DNA from: Calliopsis andreniformis
Taxonomy: Eukaryota; Arthropoda; Insecta; Hymenoptera; Andrenidae
Direction of reading: 5' to 3'
Assembly: GCF_051401765.1 (NCBI RefSeq)
Contig: NW_027480423.1
Span: 18,910,001 to 18,974,000 of the forward strand
DNA: 64,000 nucleotides
Shown here: piece by piece, positions 49,480-61,842 of the stretch
Layout: each line of letters begins with the position of its first letter
How positions within the stretch are numbered: the first letter of the stretch is position 1
Translations under genes and position numbers: made by a program
The notes under the pieces: model-generated
What the model saw: the letters and a program-made list of their open reading frames with translations, nothing else
Databases searched by the model: none
What the model was told of the DNA's origin: nothing

Positions 49480-52400
49480 TTTATGCTTCTGGCGTTGACT
49501 TCTTAGGCCCTAACTATTCGATCTTGAGGAACAACGCCCTAGAGTGAAGCCTAGGTTGCCCGGAACGTAGAAATGACCATTACTTTCACACTGTTTGCAA
49601 TTATTCCTTTTATACGATGGAACAGCAGTTGTATTTATATCGTATTTTATGCTTCTGGCGTTGACTTCTCAGGACCTAACTATTCGATCTGGAGGAGCAA
49701 CGCTCTAGAGTGAAGCCTAGGTTGCCTGGAACGTAGAAATGACCATCACTTTCACACGGGTTGCAATTATTCCTGTTATAGGATGGAAAGACTGTTGTAT
49801 TCTTATGGTATTTTATTCTTCTGGTGTTGACTTCTTAGGCCCTAACTATTCGATCTGGTGGAACAACGCCGTAGAGTGAAGCCTAGGTTGCCCGAAACGT
49901 AGAAATGACCATTACTTTCACACTGTTTGCAATTATTCCTTTTATACGGTGGAACAGCTGTTGTATTTATATCGTATTTTATGCTTCTGGCGTTGACTTC
50001 TAAGGACCTAACTATTTGATCTGGTGGAGCAACGCCCTAGAGTGAAGCCTAGGTTGCTCGGAATGTAGAAATGACCATAACTTTCACACTGATTGCAATT
50101 ATTCGTTTTATTCAATGGAACAGCTGTTGTATTTATATCGTATTTTATGCTTCTGGCGTTGACTTCTAAGGAAATAACTATTCGATCTGGTGGAGCAACG
50201 CCCTAGAGTGAAGCCTAGGTTGCTCGGAATGTAGAAATGACCATAACTTTCACACTGATTGCAATTATTCGTTTTATACGATGGAACAGCTGTTGTATTT
50301 ATATCGTATTTTATGCTTCTGGCGTTGACTTCTAAGGAAATAATTATTCGATCTGGTGGAGCAACGCCCTAGAGTGAAGCCTAGGTTGCACGGAACGTAG
50401 AAATGACCATAACTTTCACACTGGTTGCTTTTATTCGTTTTATACGATGGAAAAACTGTTATATTTATATTGCATTTTATGCTTCTGGCGTTGACTTCTT
50501 AGGCCCTAACTATTCGATCTTGTGGAACAACGCCCTAGGGTGAAGCCTAGGTTGCCTGGAACGTAGAAATGACCATCACTTTCACACGGGTTGCAATTAT
50601 TCCTGTTATAGGATGGAAAGACTGTTGTATTTTTATTGTATTTTATACTTCAGGCGTTGACTTCTGAGGCCGTAGCTATTCGATGTTGTGGAAGAACGCC
50701 ATAGAGTCAAGCCTAGGTATCCCGGAACGTAGAAATGTCCATATCTTTCACACTGTTTGCAATTATTCCTTTTATACGATGGAAAAGCTGTTGTATTTAT
50801 ATGGTATTTTATGCTTCTGGCGTTGACTTCTAAGGACCTAACTATTCGATCTGGTGGAGCAACGCCCTAGAGTGATGCCTAGGTTGCTCGGTACGTAGAA
50901 ATGACCATTACATGCACACTGGTTGCAATTACTCCTGTTATACGATGGAAAAACTGTTGTATTTTTATTGTATTCTATGCTTCTGGCGTTTAATTCTAAG
51001 TCGCTAGATATTTGATCAGGTGGAGCAACGACCTAGTGTGAAGCCTAGGTTGCCCGGAACGTAGAAATGACAATTACTTTCACACTGTTTGCTATTATTC
51101 ATTTTGTACGGTGGAAAAGCTGTTGTATTTATATTGTATTTTATGCCTCTCGCGTTGACTTCTAAGGCCGTAGCTATTAGATGTGGTGGAGCAACACCCT
51201 AGAGTGTCGCCAAGGTTGCCCGGAACGTAGAAATGACCATTACTTTTACAATGTTTGCAACTATTCATTTTATACGATGGAATAGCTGTTGTACTTATAT
51301 TGTATTGTATCCTTCTGGCGTCGAATTCTAAGTCGCTAGCTATTCGATCTGATGGAGCAACGCCCTAGAGTGAAACCTAGGTTACCCGGAACGTAGAAAT
51401 AACCATAACTTTCACTCTGGTTGCAATTATTCACTTTATACGATGGAAAAACTGTTGTACCTATATTGTATTTTATCCTTCTGGCGTTGAATTCTAAGCC
51501 GCTAGCTATTCGATTTGGTGGAGCAACGCCCTAGAGTGAAACCTAGGTTACCCGGAACGTAGAAATGACCAGTACTTTCATACTGTCTGCAGTTATTCCT
51601 GTTAAACGGTGGAAAAACTTTTGCATCTTTATAGTATTTTATGCTTCTGGCGTTGAATTCTAAGGCCCAAGCTATTCGGTCTGGTGGAGCAACGCCCTAG
51701 AGTGGAGCCTAGTTTGCCCGGAACGTAGAAATGACCATTACTTTCACACTGTTTGCAATTATTCCTTTTATACGGTGGAACAGCTGTTGTATTTATATCG
51801 TATTTTATGCTTCTGGCGTTGACTTCTGAGGACCTAACTATTCGATCTGGTGGAGCAACGCCCTAGAGTAAAGCCTAGGTTGCACGGAATGTAGAAATGA
51901 CCATAACTTTCACACTGATTGCAATTATTCGTTTTATACGATGGAACAGCTGTTGTATTTATATCGTATTTTATGCTTCTGGCGTTGACGTCTAAGGACC
52001 TAACTATTCGATCTGGTGGAGCAACGCCCTAGAGTGAAGCCTAGGTTGCACGGAACGTAGAAATGACCATAACTTTCAGACTGGTTGCTATTTTTCGTTT
52101 TATACGTTGGAAAAACAGATATATTTATATTGTATTTTATGCTTCTGGCGTTGACTTCTTAGGCCCTAACTATTCGATCTTGTGGAACAACGCCCTAAAG
52201 TGAAGCCTAGGTTGCCTGGAACGTAGAAATGACCATCACGTTCACACGGGTTGCAATTATTCCTGTTATAGGATGGAAAGACTGTTGTATTTTTACTGTA
52301 TTTTATACTTCAGGCGTTGACTTCTGAGGCCGTAGCTATTCGATGTTGTGGAAGAACGTCATAGAGTCAAGCCTAGGTAGCCCGGAACGTAGAAATGTCC

Positions 52401-52848
52401 ATATCTTTCACACTGTTTGCAATTATTCATTTTATACGATGGCAAAGCTGTTGTATTTATATTGTATTTTATGCTTCTGGCGTTGACTCCTTAGGCCCTA
52501 ACTATTCGATCTGGTGGAGCAATGCCTCAGAGTTAAGTCTAGGGTACCCGAAACGCCGAAATGATCATTACTTTCACGCTTGTTGCAATTATTCCTGTTA
52601 TACGATGAAAAGACTGTTGTATTTTTATTGTATTTTATGCTTCAGGTGTGGACTTCTAAGGCCGTAGCTATTCGATATGTTGGAGCGCCGCCCTAGAGTG
52701 AAGCCTAGGTTGCTCGGAACGTAGAAATGACCACTACTTTCACACTGTTTGCAATTATTCATTTAATACGCTGGAAATGCTGTTGTATTTATTTTGTATT
52801 TTATTCTTCTGGTGTTGACTTCTTAGGCCCTAACTATTCGATCTGGTG
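49480..52848 (+). repeat. 3.4-kb block, copied at 54793-57497
   Basis: From the GATCTTGAGGAACAACGCC monomer near 49520 the sequence recurs 5,313 bases downstream (32 monomers plus 1) to about 51410. It then recurs at 4,649 bases (28 monomers plus 1) from about 52080 to 52848. This copy therefore has four monomers (about 664 bases) that the other lacks. It includes a third version of the 9-monomer unit, starting at 50965. Confidence 0.82.
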
Positions 52849-54000
52849 GAGCAACGCCCGGGAGTGAAACCTAGGTTGCCCGGAACGTAGAAATGACAAC
52901 TACTATAACACTGGTTGCAAATTATTCCTGCTATGCGATGGAAAAACTGTTGTATTTTTATTGCATTTTATGCTTCTGGCGTTCACTTCTTAGGCCCTAA
53001 CTATTCGATCTGGTGGAACAACGGCCTAGGGTGAAGCCTAGGTTGCCCGGAACGTAGAAATGACCATAACTTTTACACTGGTAGCAATTATTCGTTTTGT
53101 ACAATGCAAAAACTGTTGTATTTATATTGTATTTTATGCTTCTGGCGTTGACTTCTAAGGCCGTAGCCATTCGATGTGGTGGAGCAACGCCCTAGAGTGA
53201 AGCCTAGGTTGCCCGGAACGTAGAAATGAAAATTACTTTCACACTGGTTGCAATTATACGTTATATACGACGGAAAAACTGTTGCATTTATTTTGTATTT
53301 GGTGCTTCAGGCGTTGACTTCTTAGGCCCTAACAATTGGATCTGGTGGACCAACGCCCTAGAGTGAAGCCTAGGTTGCCCGGAACGTAGAAATGACCATC
53401 ACTTTCACACTGGTTGCAATTATTCCTGTTATACGATGGAAAAACTGTTGTATATTTATTGTATTTTATGCTTCGGGCGTTGACTTCTATGGCCCTACCT
53501 ATTCGATCTGATGGAGTAAAACCATGCAGTGAAGCCTAGGTTGCCCGGAACGTAGATATGACCATAACCTTCACACAGGTTGCAATTATTCGTTTTATAC
53601 GATGGGAAGGCTGTTGTATTTATTTTGTAGTTTATGCATCTGTCGTTGACTTCTAAGGCCCTAAGTCTTCGATCTGGTGCAGCGACACCTGAGACTTAAG
53701 TCTAGGATGCCCGAATAGTCGAAATGATCATTACTTTCGCACTGGTTGCAATTATTCATGCTATACGATGGAAAAACTGTTGCATTTGTATTGTATTTTC
53801 TGCTTCTGGCATCGACTTCTAAGGTCCTAGCTATTCGATCTGGTGGGGCAACGTCCAATAGTGAAGCCAATATTGCCCGGAACAAAGAAATCACCATACC
53901 TTTCACACTGGTTGCAATTATTCGTTTTATACGATGGAAAAACTGTTGTATTTTTATTGTATTTTATGCTTCGGGCGTTAACTTCTAAGGCCCTAACTAT
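52849..54000 (+). repeat. Block copied at 59822-60807
   Basis: This block starts at GCAACGCCCGGGAGTG and recurs at 6,972 bases (42 monomers). After one monomer present here and missing there (about 53220-53385, with TTATATACGACGG and TTGGTGCTTCAGG), it recurs at 6,807 bases. Shared rare words include GGAGTAAAACCAT, GCATCTGTCGTTGAC and GACACCTGAGACTTAAGTC. Confidence 0.8.
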
Positions 54001-54267
54001 TCGATATGGTGGAGCCACGTCCTAGGGTGAAGCCTAGGTAGCCCTGTACGTAGAAATGACCATAACGTTCATACTGGTAGCAATTAGTCGTTTTATACAA
54101 TGGAAAAACTGTTGTATTTATATTGTATTCTATGCTTCTGTCGTTGACTTCTTAGGCCCTATATATTCGATCTGGTGGACCAACGCCCTAGAGTGAAGCC
54201 TAGGTTGACCGGAGGGAAGAAATGACCATTACCTTAACACTGTTTGCAATTATTCCTGTTATACGAT

Positions 54268-54792
54268 GGAAAAACTGTTGGATTTTTATTGTACTTTATG
54301 CTTCTGGCGTTGACTTCTAAGGTCCTACCGATTCGATCTGGTCGAGCAACGCCCTAGAGTGAAGCCTAGGTTGCACGGCACGTAGAAATGACCATAAGTT
54401 TCACACTGGTTGCAATAATTCGTTTCATACAAAGGAAAAACTGTTCTATTTATTTTGTATTTTATGCTTCTGGCGTTGCCTTCTGAGGCCCTAACTATTC
54501 GATCTGGCGCAGCAACGCCCTAGAGTGAAGCCTAGGTCGCCCGGACCGTAGAAATGACCATAACTTTCATACTGGTTGCAATTATTCGTCTTATACGATA
54601 AAAAAACTGTTGTATTTATTTTGTAGTTGGTGCTTCTGGCGTTGATTTCTTACGCCCTAACCGTTGGATCTGGTGGGCCAACGCCCTAGAGTGAAGCCTA
54701 GGATGCCCGGAACGTAGAAATGACCATCACCTTCACACTGGTTGCAATTATTCCTGCTGTACGATGGAAAAACTGTTGTATTTTTATTGCAT
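54268..54792 (+). repeat. Divergent monomer island
   Basis: About three monomers in register but unusually divergent: CTACCGATTCGATCTGGTCG, TTCATACAAAGG, GTTGCCTTCTGAGG, ATACGATAAAAAAACTG, TGTAGTTGGTGCTTC and AACCGTTGGATCTGGTGGGCC. I saw no close duplicate of this stretch. It sits exactly between two recently copied blocks, so it may be older sequence that escaped recent amplification. Confidence 0.55.
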
Positions 54793-57497
54793 TTTATGTT
54801 TCTGGCGTTGACTTCTTAGGCCCTAACTATTCGATCTTGAGGAACAACGCCCTAGAGTGAAGCCTAGGTTGCCCGGAACGTAGAAATGACCATTACTTTC
54901 ACACTGTTTGCAATTATTCCTTTTATACGATGGAACAGCTGTTGTATTTATATCGTATTTTATGCTTCTGGCGTTGACTTCTCAGGACCTAACTATTCGA
55001 TCTGGAGGAGCAACGCTCTAGAGTGAAGCCTAGGTTGCCTGGAACGTAGAAATGACCATCACTTTCACACGGGTTGCAATTATTCCTGTTATAGGATGGA
55101 AAGACTGTTGTATTCTTATGGTATTTTATTCTTCTGGTGTTGACTTCTTAGGCCCTAACCATTCGATCTGGTGGAACAACGCCGTAGAGTGAAGCCTAGG
55201 TTGCCCGAAACGTAGAAATGACCATTACTTTCACACTGTTTGCAATTATTCCTTTTATACGGTGGAACAGCTGTTGTATTTATATCGTATTTTATGCTTC
55301 TGGCGTTGACTTCTGAGGACCTAACTATTTGATCTGGTGGAGCAACGCCCTAGAGTGAAGCCTAGGTTGCTCGGAATGTAGAAATGACCATAACTTTCAC
55401 ACTGATTGCAATTATTCGTTTTATTCAATGGAACAGCTGTTGTATTTATATCGTATTTTATGCTTCTGGCGTTGACTTCTAAGGAAATAACTATTCGATC
55501 TGGTGGAGCAACGCCCTAGAGTGAAGCCTAGGTTGCTCGGAATGTAGAAATGACCATAACTTTCACACTGATTGCAATTATTCGTTTTATACGATGGAAC
55601 AGCTGTTGTATTTATATCGTATTTTATGCTTCTGGCGTTGACTTCTAAGGAAATAATTATTCGATCTGGTGGAGCAACGCCCTAGAGTGAAGCCTAGGTT
55701 GCACGGAACGTAGAAATGACCATAACTTTCACACTGGTTGCTTTTATTCGTTTTATACGATGGAAAGACTGTTATATTTATATTGCATTTTATGCTTCTG
55801 GCGTTGACTTCTTAGGCCCTAACTATTCGATCTTGTGGAACAACGCCCTAGGGTGAAGCCTAGGTTGCCTGGAACGTAGAAATGACCATCACTTTCACAC
55901 GGGTTGCAATTATTCCTGTTATAGGATGGAAAGACTGTTGTATTTTTATTGTATTTTATACTTCAGGCGTTGACTTCTGAGGCCGTAGCTATTCGATGTT
56001 GTGGAAGAACGCCATAGAGTCAAGCCTAGGTATCCCGGAACGTAGAAATGTCCATATCTTTCACACTGTTTGCAATTATTCCTTTTATACGATGGAAAAG
56101 CTGTTGTATTTATATGGTATTTTATGCTTCTGGCGTTGACTTCTAAGGACCTAACTATTCGATCTGGTGGAGCAACGCCCTAGAGTGATGCCTAGGTTGC
56201 TCGGTACGTAGAAATGACCATTACATGCACACTGGTTGCAATTACTCCTGTTATACGATGGAAAAACTGTTGTATTTTTATTGTATTCTATGCTTCTGGC
56301 GTTTAATTCTAAGTCGCTAGATATTTGATCAGGTGGAGCAACGACCTAGTGTGAAGCCTAGGTTGCCCGGAACGTAGAAATGACAATTACTTTCACACTG
56401 TTTGCTATTATTCATTTTGTACGGTGGAAAAGCTGTTGTATTTATATTGTATTTTATGCCTCTCGCGTTGACTTCTAAGGCCGTAGCTATTAGATGTGGT
56501 GGAGCAACACCCTAGAGTGTCGCCAAGGTTGCCCGGAACGTAGAAATGACCATTACTTTTACAATGTTTGCAACTATTCATTTTATACGATGGAATAGCT
56601 GTTGTACTTATATTGTATTGTATCCTTCTGGCGTCGAATTCTAAGTCGCTAGCTATTCGATCTGATGGAGCAACGCCCTAGAGTGAAACCTAGGTTACCC
56701 GGAACGTAGAAATAACCATAACTTTCACACTGGTTGCTATTATTCGTTTTATACGTTGGAAAAACAGATATATTTATATTGTATTTTATGCTTCTGGCGT
56801 TGACTTCTTAGGCCCTAACTATTCGATCTTGTGGAACAACGCCCTAAAGTGAAGCCTAGGTTGCCTGGAACGTAGAAATGACCATCACGTTCACACGGGT
56901 TGCAATTATTCCTGTTATAGGATGGAAAGACTGTTGTATTTTTATTGTATTTTATACTTCAGGCGTTGACTTCTGAGGCCGTAGCTATTCGATGTTGTGG
57001 AAGAACGTCATAGAGTCAAGCCTAGGTAGCCCGGAACGTAGAAATGTCCATATCTTTCACACTGTTTGCAATTATTCATTTTATACGATGGGAAAGCTGT
57101 TGTATTTATATTGTATTTTATGCTTCTGGCGTTGACTCCTTAGGCCCTAACTATTCGATCTGGTGGAGCAATGCCTCAGAGTTAAGTCTAGGGTACCCGA
57201 AACGCCGAAATGATCATTACTTTCACGCTTGTTGCAATTATTCCTGTTATACGATGAAAAGACTGTTGTATTTTTATTGTATTTTATGCTTCAGGTGTGG
57301 ACTTCTAAGGCCGTAGCTATTCGATATGTTGCAGCGCCGCCCTAGAGTGAAGCCTAGGTTGCTCGGAACGTAGAAATGACCACTACTTTCACACTGTTTG
57401 CAATTATTCGTTTAATACGATGGAAATGCTGTTGTATTTATTTTGTATTTTATTCTTCTGGTGTTGACTTCTTAGGCCCTAACTATTCGATCTGGTG
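54793..57497 (+). repeat. Copy of 49480-52848 with a four-monomer deletion
   Basis: This is the downstream copy of the 3.4-kb block. At about 56726 it switches from matching 51410 (CTTTCACTCTGG) to matching 52080 (GGTTGCTATT, TATACGTTGG), so four monomers (664 bases) are skipped in register. A truncated 9-monomer unit begins at 56278. The copy ends near 57497, where GGAACAACG replaces GGAGCAACG. Confidence 0.8.
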
Positions 57498-57523
57498 GAA
57501 CAACGCCCTAGAGTGAAGCCTAG

Positions 57524-59822
57524 GTTGCCTGGAACGTAGAAATGACCATCACTTTCACACGGGTTGCAATTATTCCTGTTATAGGATGGAAAGACTGTTG
57601 TATTTTTATTGTATTTTATACTTCAGGCGTTGACTTCTGATGCCGTAGCTATTCGATGTTGTGGAAGAACGCCATAGAGTCAAGCCTAGGTAGCCCGGAA
57701 CGTAGAAATGTCCATATCTTTCACACTGTTTGCAATTATTCATTTTATACGATGGCAAAGATGTTGTATTTATATCGTATTTTATGTTTCTGGCGTTGAC
57801 TTCTCAGGACCTAACTATTCGATCTGGAGGAGCAACGCTCTAGAGTGAAGCCTAGGTTGCCTGGAACGTAGACATGACCATCACTTTCACACGGGTTGCA
57901 ATTATTCCTGTTATAGGATGGAAAGACTGTTGTATTCTTATTGTATTTTATTCTTCTGGTGTTGACTTCTTATGCCCTAACTATTCGATCTGGTGGAACA
58001 ACGCCGTAGAGTGAAGCCTAGGTTGCCCGGAACGTAGAAATGACCATTACTTTCACACTGTTTGCAATTATTCCTTTTATACGGTGGAACAGCTGTTGTA
58101 TTTATATCGTATTTTATGCTTCTGGCGTTGACTTCTAAGGACCTAACTATTTGATCTGGAGGAGCAACGCCCTAGAGTGAAGCCTAGGTTGCTCGGAATG
58201 TAGAAATGAACATAACTTTCACACTGATTGCAATTATTCGTTTTATACGATGGAACAGCTGTTGTATTTATATCGTATTTTATGCTTCTGGCGTTGACTT
58301 CTAATTAAATAAATATTCGATCTGGTGGAGCACCGCCCTAGAGTGAAGCCTAGGTTGCACGGAACGTAGAAATGACCATAACTTTCACACTGGTTGCTAT
58401 TATTCGTTTTATACGATGGAAAAACTGTTATATTTATATTGTATTTTATGCTTCTGGCGTTGACTTCTTAGGCCCTAACAATTCGATCTTGTGGAACAAC
58501 GCCCTAGAGTGAAGCCTAGGTTGCCTGGAACGTAGAAATGACCATCACTTTCACACGGGTTGCAATTATTCCTGTTATAGGATGGAAAGACTGTTGTATT
58601 TTTATTGTATTTTATACTTCAGGCGTTGACTTCTGATGCCGTAGCTATTCGATGTTGTGGAAGAACGCCATAGAGTCAAGCCCAGGTAGCCCGGAACGTA
58701 GAAATGTCCATATCTTTCACACTGTTTGCAATTATTCATTTTACACGATGGCAAAGATGTTGTATTTATATCGTATTTTATGTTTCTGGCGTTGACTTCT
58801 CAGGACCTAACTATTCGATCTGGAGGAGCAACGCTCTAGAGTGAAGCCTAGGTTGCCTGGAACGTAGACATGACCATCACTTTCACACGGGTTGCAATTA
58901 TTCCTGTTATAGGATGGAAAGACTGTTGTATTCTTATTGTATTTTATTCTTCTGGTGTTGACTTCTTAGGCCCTAACTATTCGATCTGGTGGAACAACGC
59001 CGTAGAGTGAAGCCTAGGTTGCCCGGAACGTAGAAATGACCATTACTTTCACACTGTTTGCAATTATTCCTTTTATACGGTGGAACAGCTGTTGTATTTA
59101 TATCGTATTTTATGCTTCTGGCGTTGACTTCTAAGGACCTAACTATTTGATCTGGAGGAGCAACGCCCTAGAGTGAAGCCTAGGTTGCTCGGAATGTAGA
59201 AATGACCATAACTTTCACACTGATTGCAATTATTCGTTTTATACGATGGAACAGGTGTTGTATTTATATCGTATTTTATGCTTCTGGCGTTGACTTCTAA
59301 GGAAATAACTATTCGATCTGGTGGAGCACCGCCCTAGAGTGAAGCCTAGGTTGCACGGAACGTAGAAATGACCATAACTTTCACAGTGGTTGCTATTATT
59401 CGTTTTATACGATGGAAAATCTGTTATATTTATATTGTATTTTATGCTTCTGGCGTTGACTTCTTAGGCCCTAACTATTCGATCTTGTGGAACAACGCCC
59501 TAGAGTGAAGCCTAGGTTGCCTGGAACGTAGAAATGACCATCACTTTCACACGGGTTGCAATTATTCCTGTTATAGGATGGAAAGACTGTTGTATTTTTA
59601 TTGTATTTTATACTTCAGGCGTTGACTTCTGGTGCCGTAGCTATTCGATGTTGTGGAAGAACGATATAGAGTCAAGCCTAGGTAGCCCGGAACGTAGAAA
59701 TGTCCATATCTTTCACACTGTTTGCAATTATTCATTTTATACGATGGCAAAGCTGTTGTATTTATATTGTATTTTATGCTTCTGGCGTTGACTTCTTAGG
59801 CCCTAACTATTCGATCTGGTGG
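57524..59822 (+). repeat. 6-monomer higher-order unit (996 bp), 2.3 copies
   Basis: GTTGCCTGGAACG followed by the same ordered monomers begins at 57524, 58520 and 59516, spaced exactly 996 bases (6x166). Markers in order: CACACGGGTTGC with TTATAGGATGG; GATGTTGTGGAAGAACG; GATGGCAAAGATG with ATGTTTCTGG; GATCTGGAGGAGCAACGCTC with GTAGACATGACC; TACGGTGGAACAG; then a monomer with TCTAAGGAAATAA or TCTAATTAAATAAAT. The third copy is partial and switches near 59822 into the block copied from 52849. Confidence 0.88.
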
Positions 59823-60806
59823 AGCAATGCCCGGGAGTGAAACCTAGGTTGCCCGGAACGTAGAAATGACAACTACTATAACACTGGTTGCAAATTATTC
59901 CTGCTATGCGATGGAAAAACTGTTGTATTTTTATTGCATTTTATGCTTCTGGCGTTCACTTCTTAGGCCCTAACTATTCGATCTGGTGGAACAACGGCCT
60001 AGGGTGAAGCCTAGGTTGCCCGGAACGTAGAAATGACCATAACTTTTACACTGGTAGCAATTATTCGTTTTGTACAATGCAAAAACTGTTGTATTTATAT
60101 TGTATTTTATGCTTCTGGCGTTGACTTCTAAGGCCGTAGCCATTCGATGTGGTGGAGCAACGCCCTAGAGTGAAGCCTAGGTTGCCCGGAACGTAGAAAT
60201 GACCATCACTTTCACACTGGTTGCAATTATTCCTGTTATACGATGGAAAAACTGTTGTATATTTATTGTATTTTATGCTTCGGGCGTTGACTTCTATGGC
60301 CCTACCGATTCGATCTGATGGAGTAAAACCATACAGTGAAGCCTAGGTTGCCCGGAACGTAGATATGACCATAACCTTCACACAGGTTGCAATTATTCGT
60401 TTTATACGATGGGAAGGCTGTTGTATTTATTTTGTAGTTTATGCATCTGTCGTTGACTTCTAAGGCCCTAAGTCTTCGATCTGGTGGAGCGACACCTGAG
60501 ACTTAAGTCTAGGATGCCCGCATAGTCGAAATGATCATTACTTTCGCACTGGTTGCAATTATTCATGCTATACGATGGAAAAACTGTTGCATTTGTATTG
60601 TATTTTCTGCTTCTGGCATCGACTTCTAAGGTCCTAGCTATTCGATCTGGTGGGGCAACGTCCAATAGTGAAGCCAATATTGCCCGGAACAAAGAAATCA
60701 CCATACCTTTCACACTGGTTGCAATTATTCGTTTTATACGATGGAAAAACTGTTGTATTTTTATTGTATTTTATGCTTCGGGCGTTAACTTCTAAGGCCC
60801 TAACTA
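59823..60806 (+). repeat. Copy of 52849-54000 with one monomer missing
   Basis: This is the downstream copy described for 52849-54000. It lacks the TTATATACGACGG monomer and leaves the match near 60806, where GATCTGGTGGAACAACGCCG replaces GATATGGTGGAGCCACG. Confidence 0.78.
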
Positions 60807-61842
60807 TTCGATCTGGTGGAACAACGCCGTAGAGTGAAGCCTAGGTTGCCCGGAACGTAGAAATGACCATAACTTTCACACTGGTTGCTATCATTCGTTT
60901 TATATGATGGAAAAACTGTTGTATTTATATTGTATTTTATGCTTCTGGCGTTCACTTCTTAGGCCCTAACTATTCGATCTGGTGGAACAACGGCCCAGGG
61001 TGAAGCCTAGGTTGCCCGGAACGTAGAAATGACCATAACTTTTACACTGGTAGCAATTATTCGTTTTATACGATGGAAAAACTGTTATATTTATATTGTA
61101 TTTTAAGCTTCTGGCGTTGACTTCTGAGGCCGTAGCTATTCGATGTGGCGGAAGAGCGCCATACAGTGAAGCCTAGGCTGCCCGGAACGTCGAAATGACC
61201 ATAAGTTTCATACTGGTGTCAATTATTCCTTTTATACGATGGAAAAGCTGTTGTATTTATATCGTATTTTATGCTTCTGGCGTTCACTTCTTAGGCCCTA
61301 ACTATTCGACCTGGTGGAACAACGCCCTAGAGTGAAGACTAGGTTGCTGGGAATGTAGAAATGACCATCACTTTCACACTGGTTGCAATTATTCGTTTTA
61401 TACGATGGAAAAACTGTTGCATCTTTATCGTATTTTATGCTTCTGGCGTTGACTTCGTTAGGCCGTAACTATCCGACCTGGTGGAGCAACGCCCTGGAGT
61501 GAAACCTAGGTTGCCCGGAACGTAAAAATGACCACTACTATCACACTGGATGCAAATTATTCCTTTTATACGATGGAAAAGCTGTTGTATTTATATCGTA
61601 TTTTATGCTTCTGGCGTTCACTTCTTAGGCCCTAACTATTCGATCTGGTGGAACAACGCCCTAGAGTGAAGACTAGGTTGCTCGGAATGTAGAAATGACC
61701 ATAACCTTCACACTGATGGCAATTATTCGTTTTATACGATGGAAACACTGTTGCATCTTTATTGTATTTTATGCTTCTGGCGTTGACTTCTTAGGCCGTA
61801 ACTATTCGATCTGGTGGAACAACGCCCTAGAGTGAAGCCTAG
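60807..61842 (+). repeat. Block repeated at 63336-63840 (15-monomer spacing)
   Basis: From ATAACTTTCACACTGGTTGC near 60871 the sequence recurs 2,490 bases later (15x166) at 63361, sharing TTATATGATGG, the TTTTAAGCTTCTGG monomer, GCGGAAGAGCGCC and GGTGTCAATTATTCC. The same haplotype is found at 48.5-49.1 kb. The repeat together with the 61843-63335 unit suggests a 15-monomer unit beginning to amplify. Confidence 0.75.

Noticed and set aside
714..60832. About forty open frames of 60-90 codons, many similar to each other and rich in Cys and Tyr, on both strands
   Set aside because: They recur at multiples of 166 bp, overlap on opposite strands, and shift frame with each monomer because 166 is not a multiple of 3. 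Their similarity is that of the satellite. No start context or domain supports a protein.
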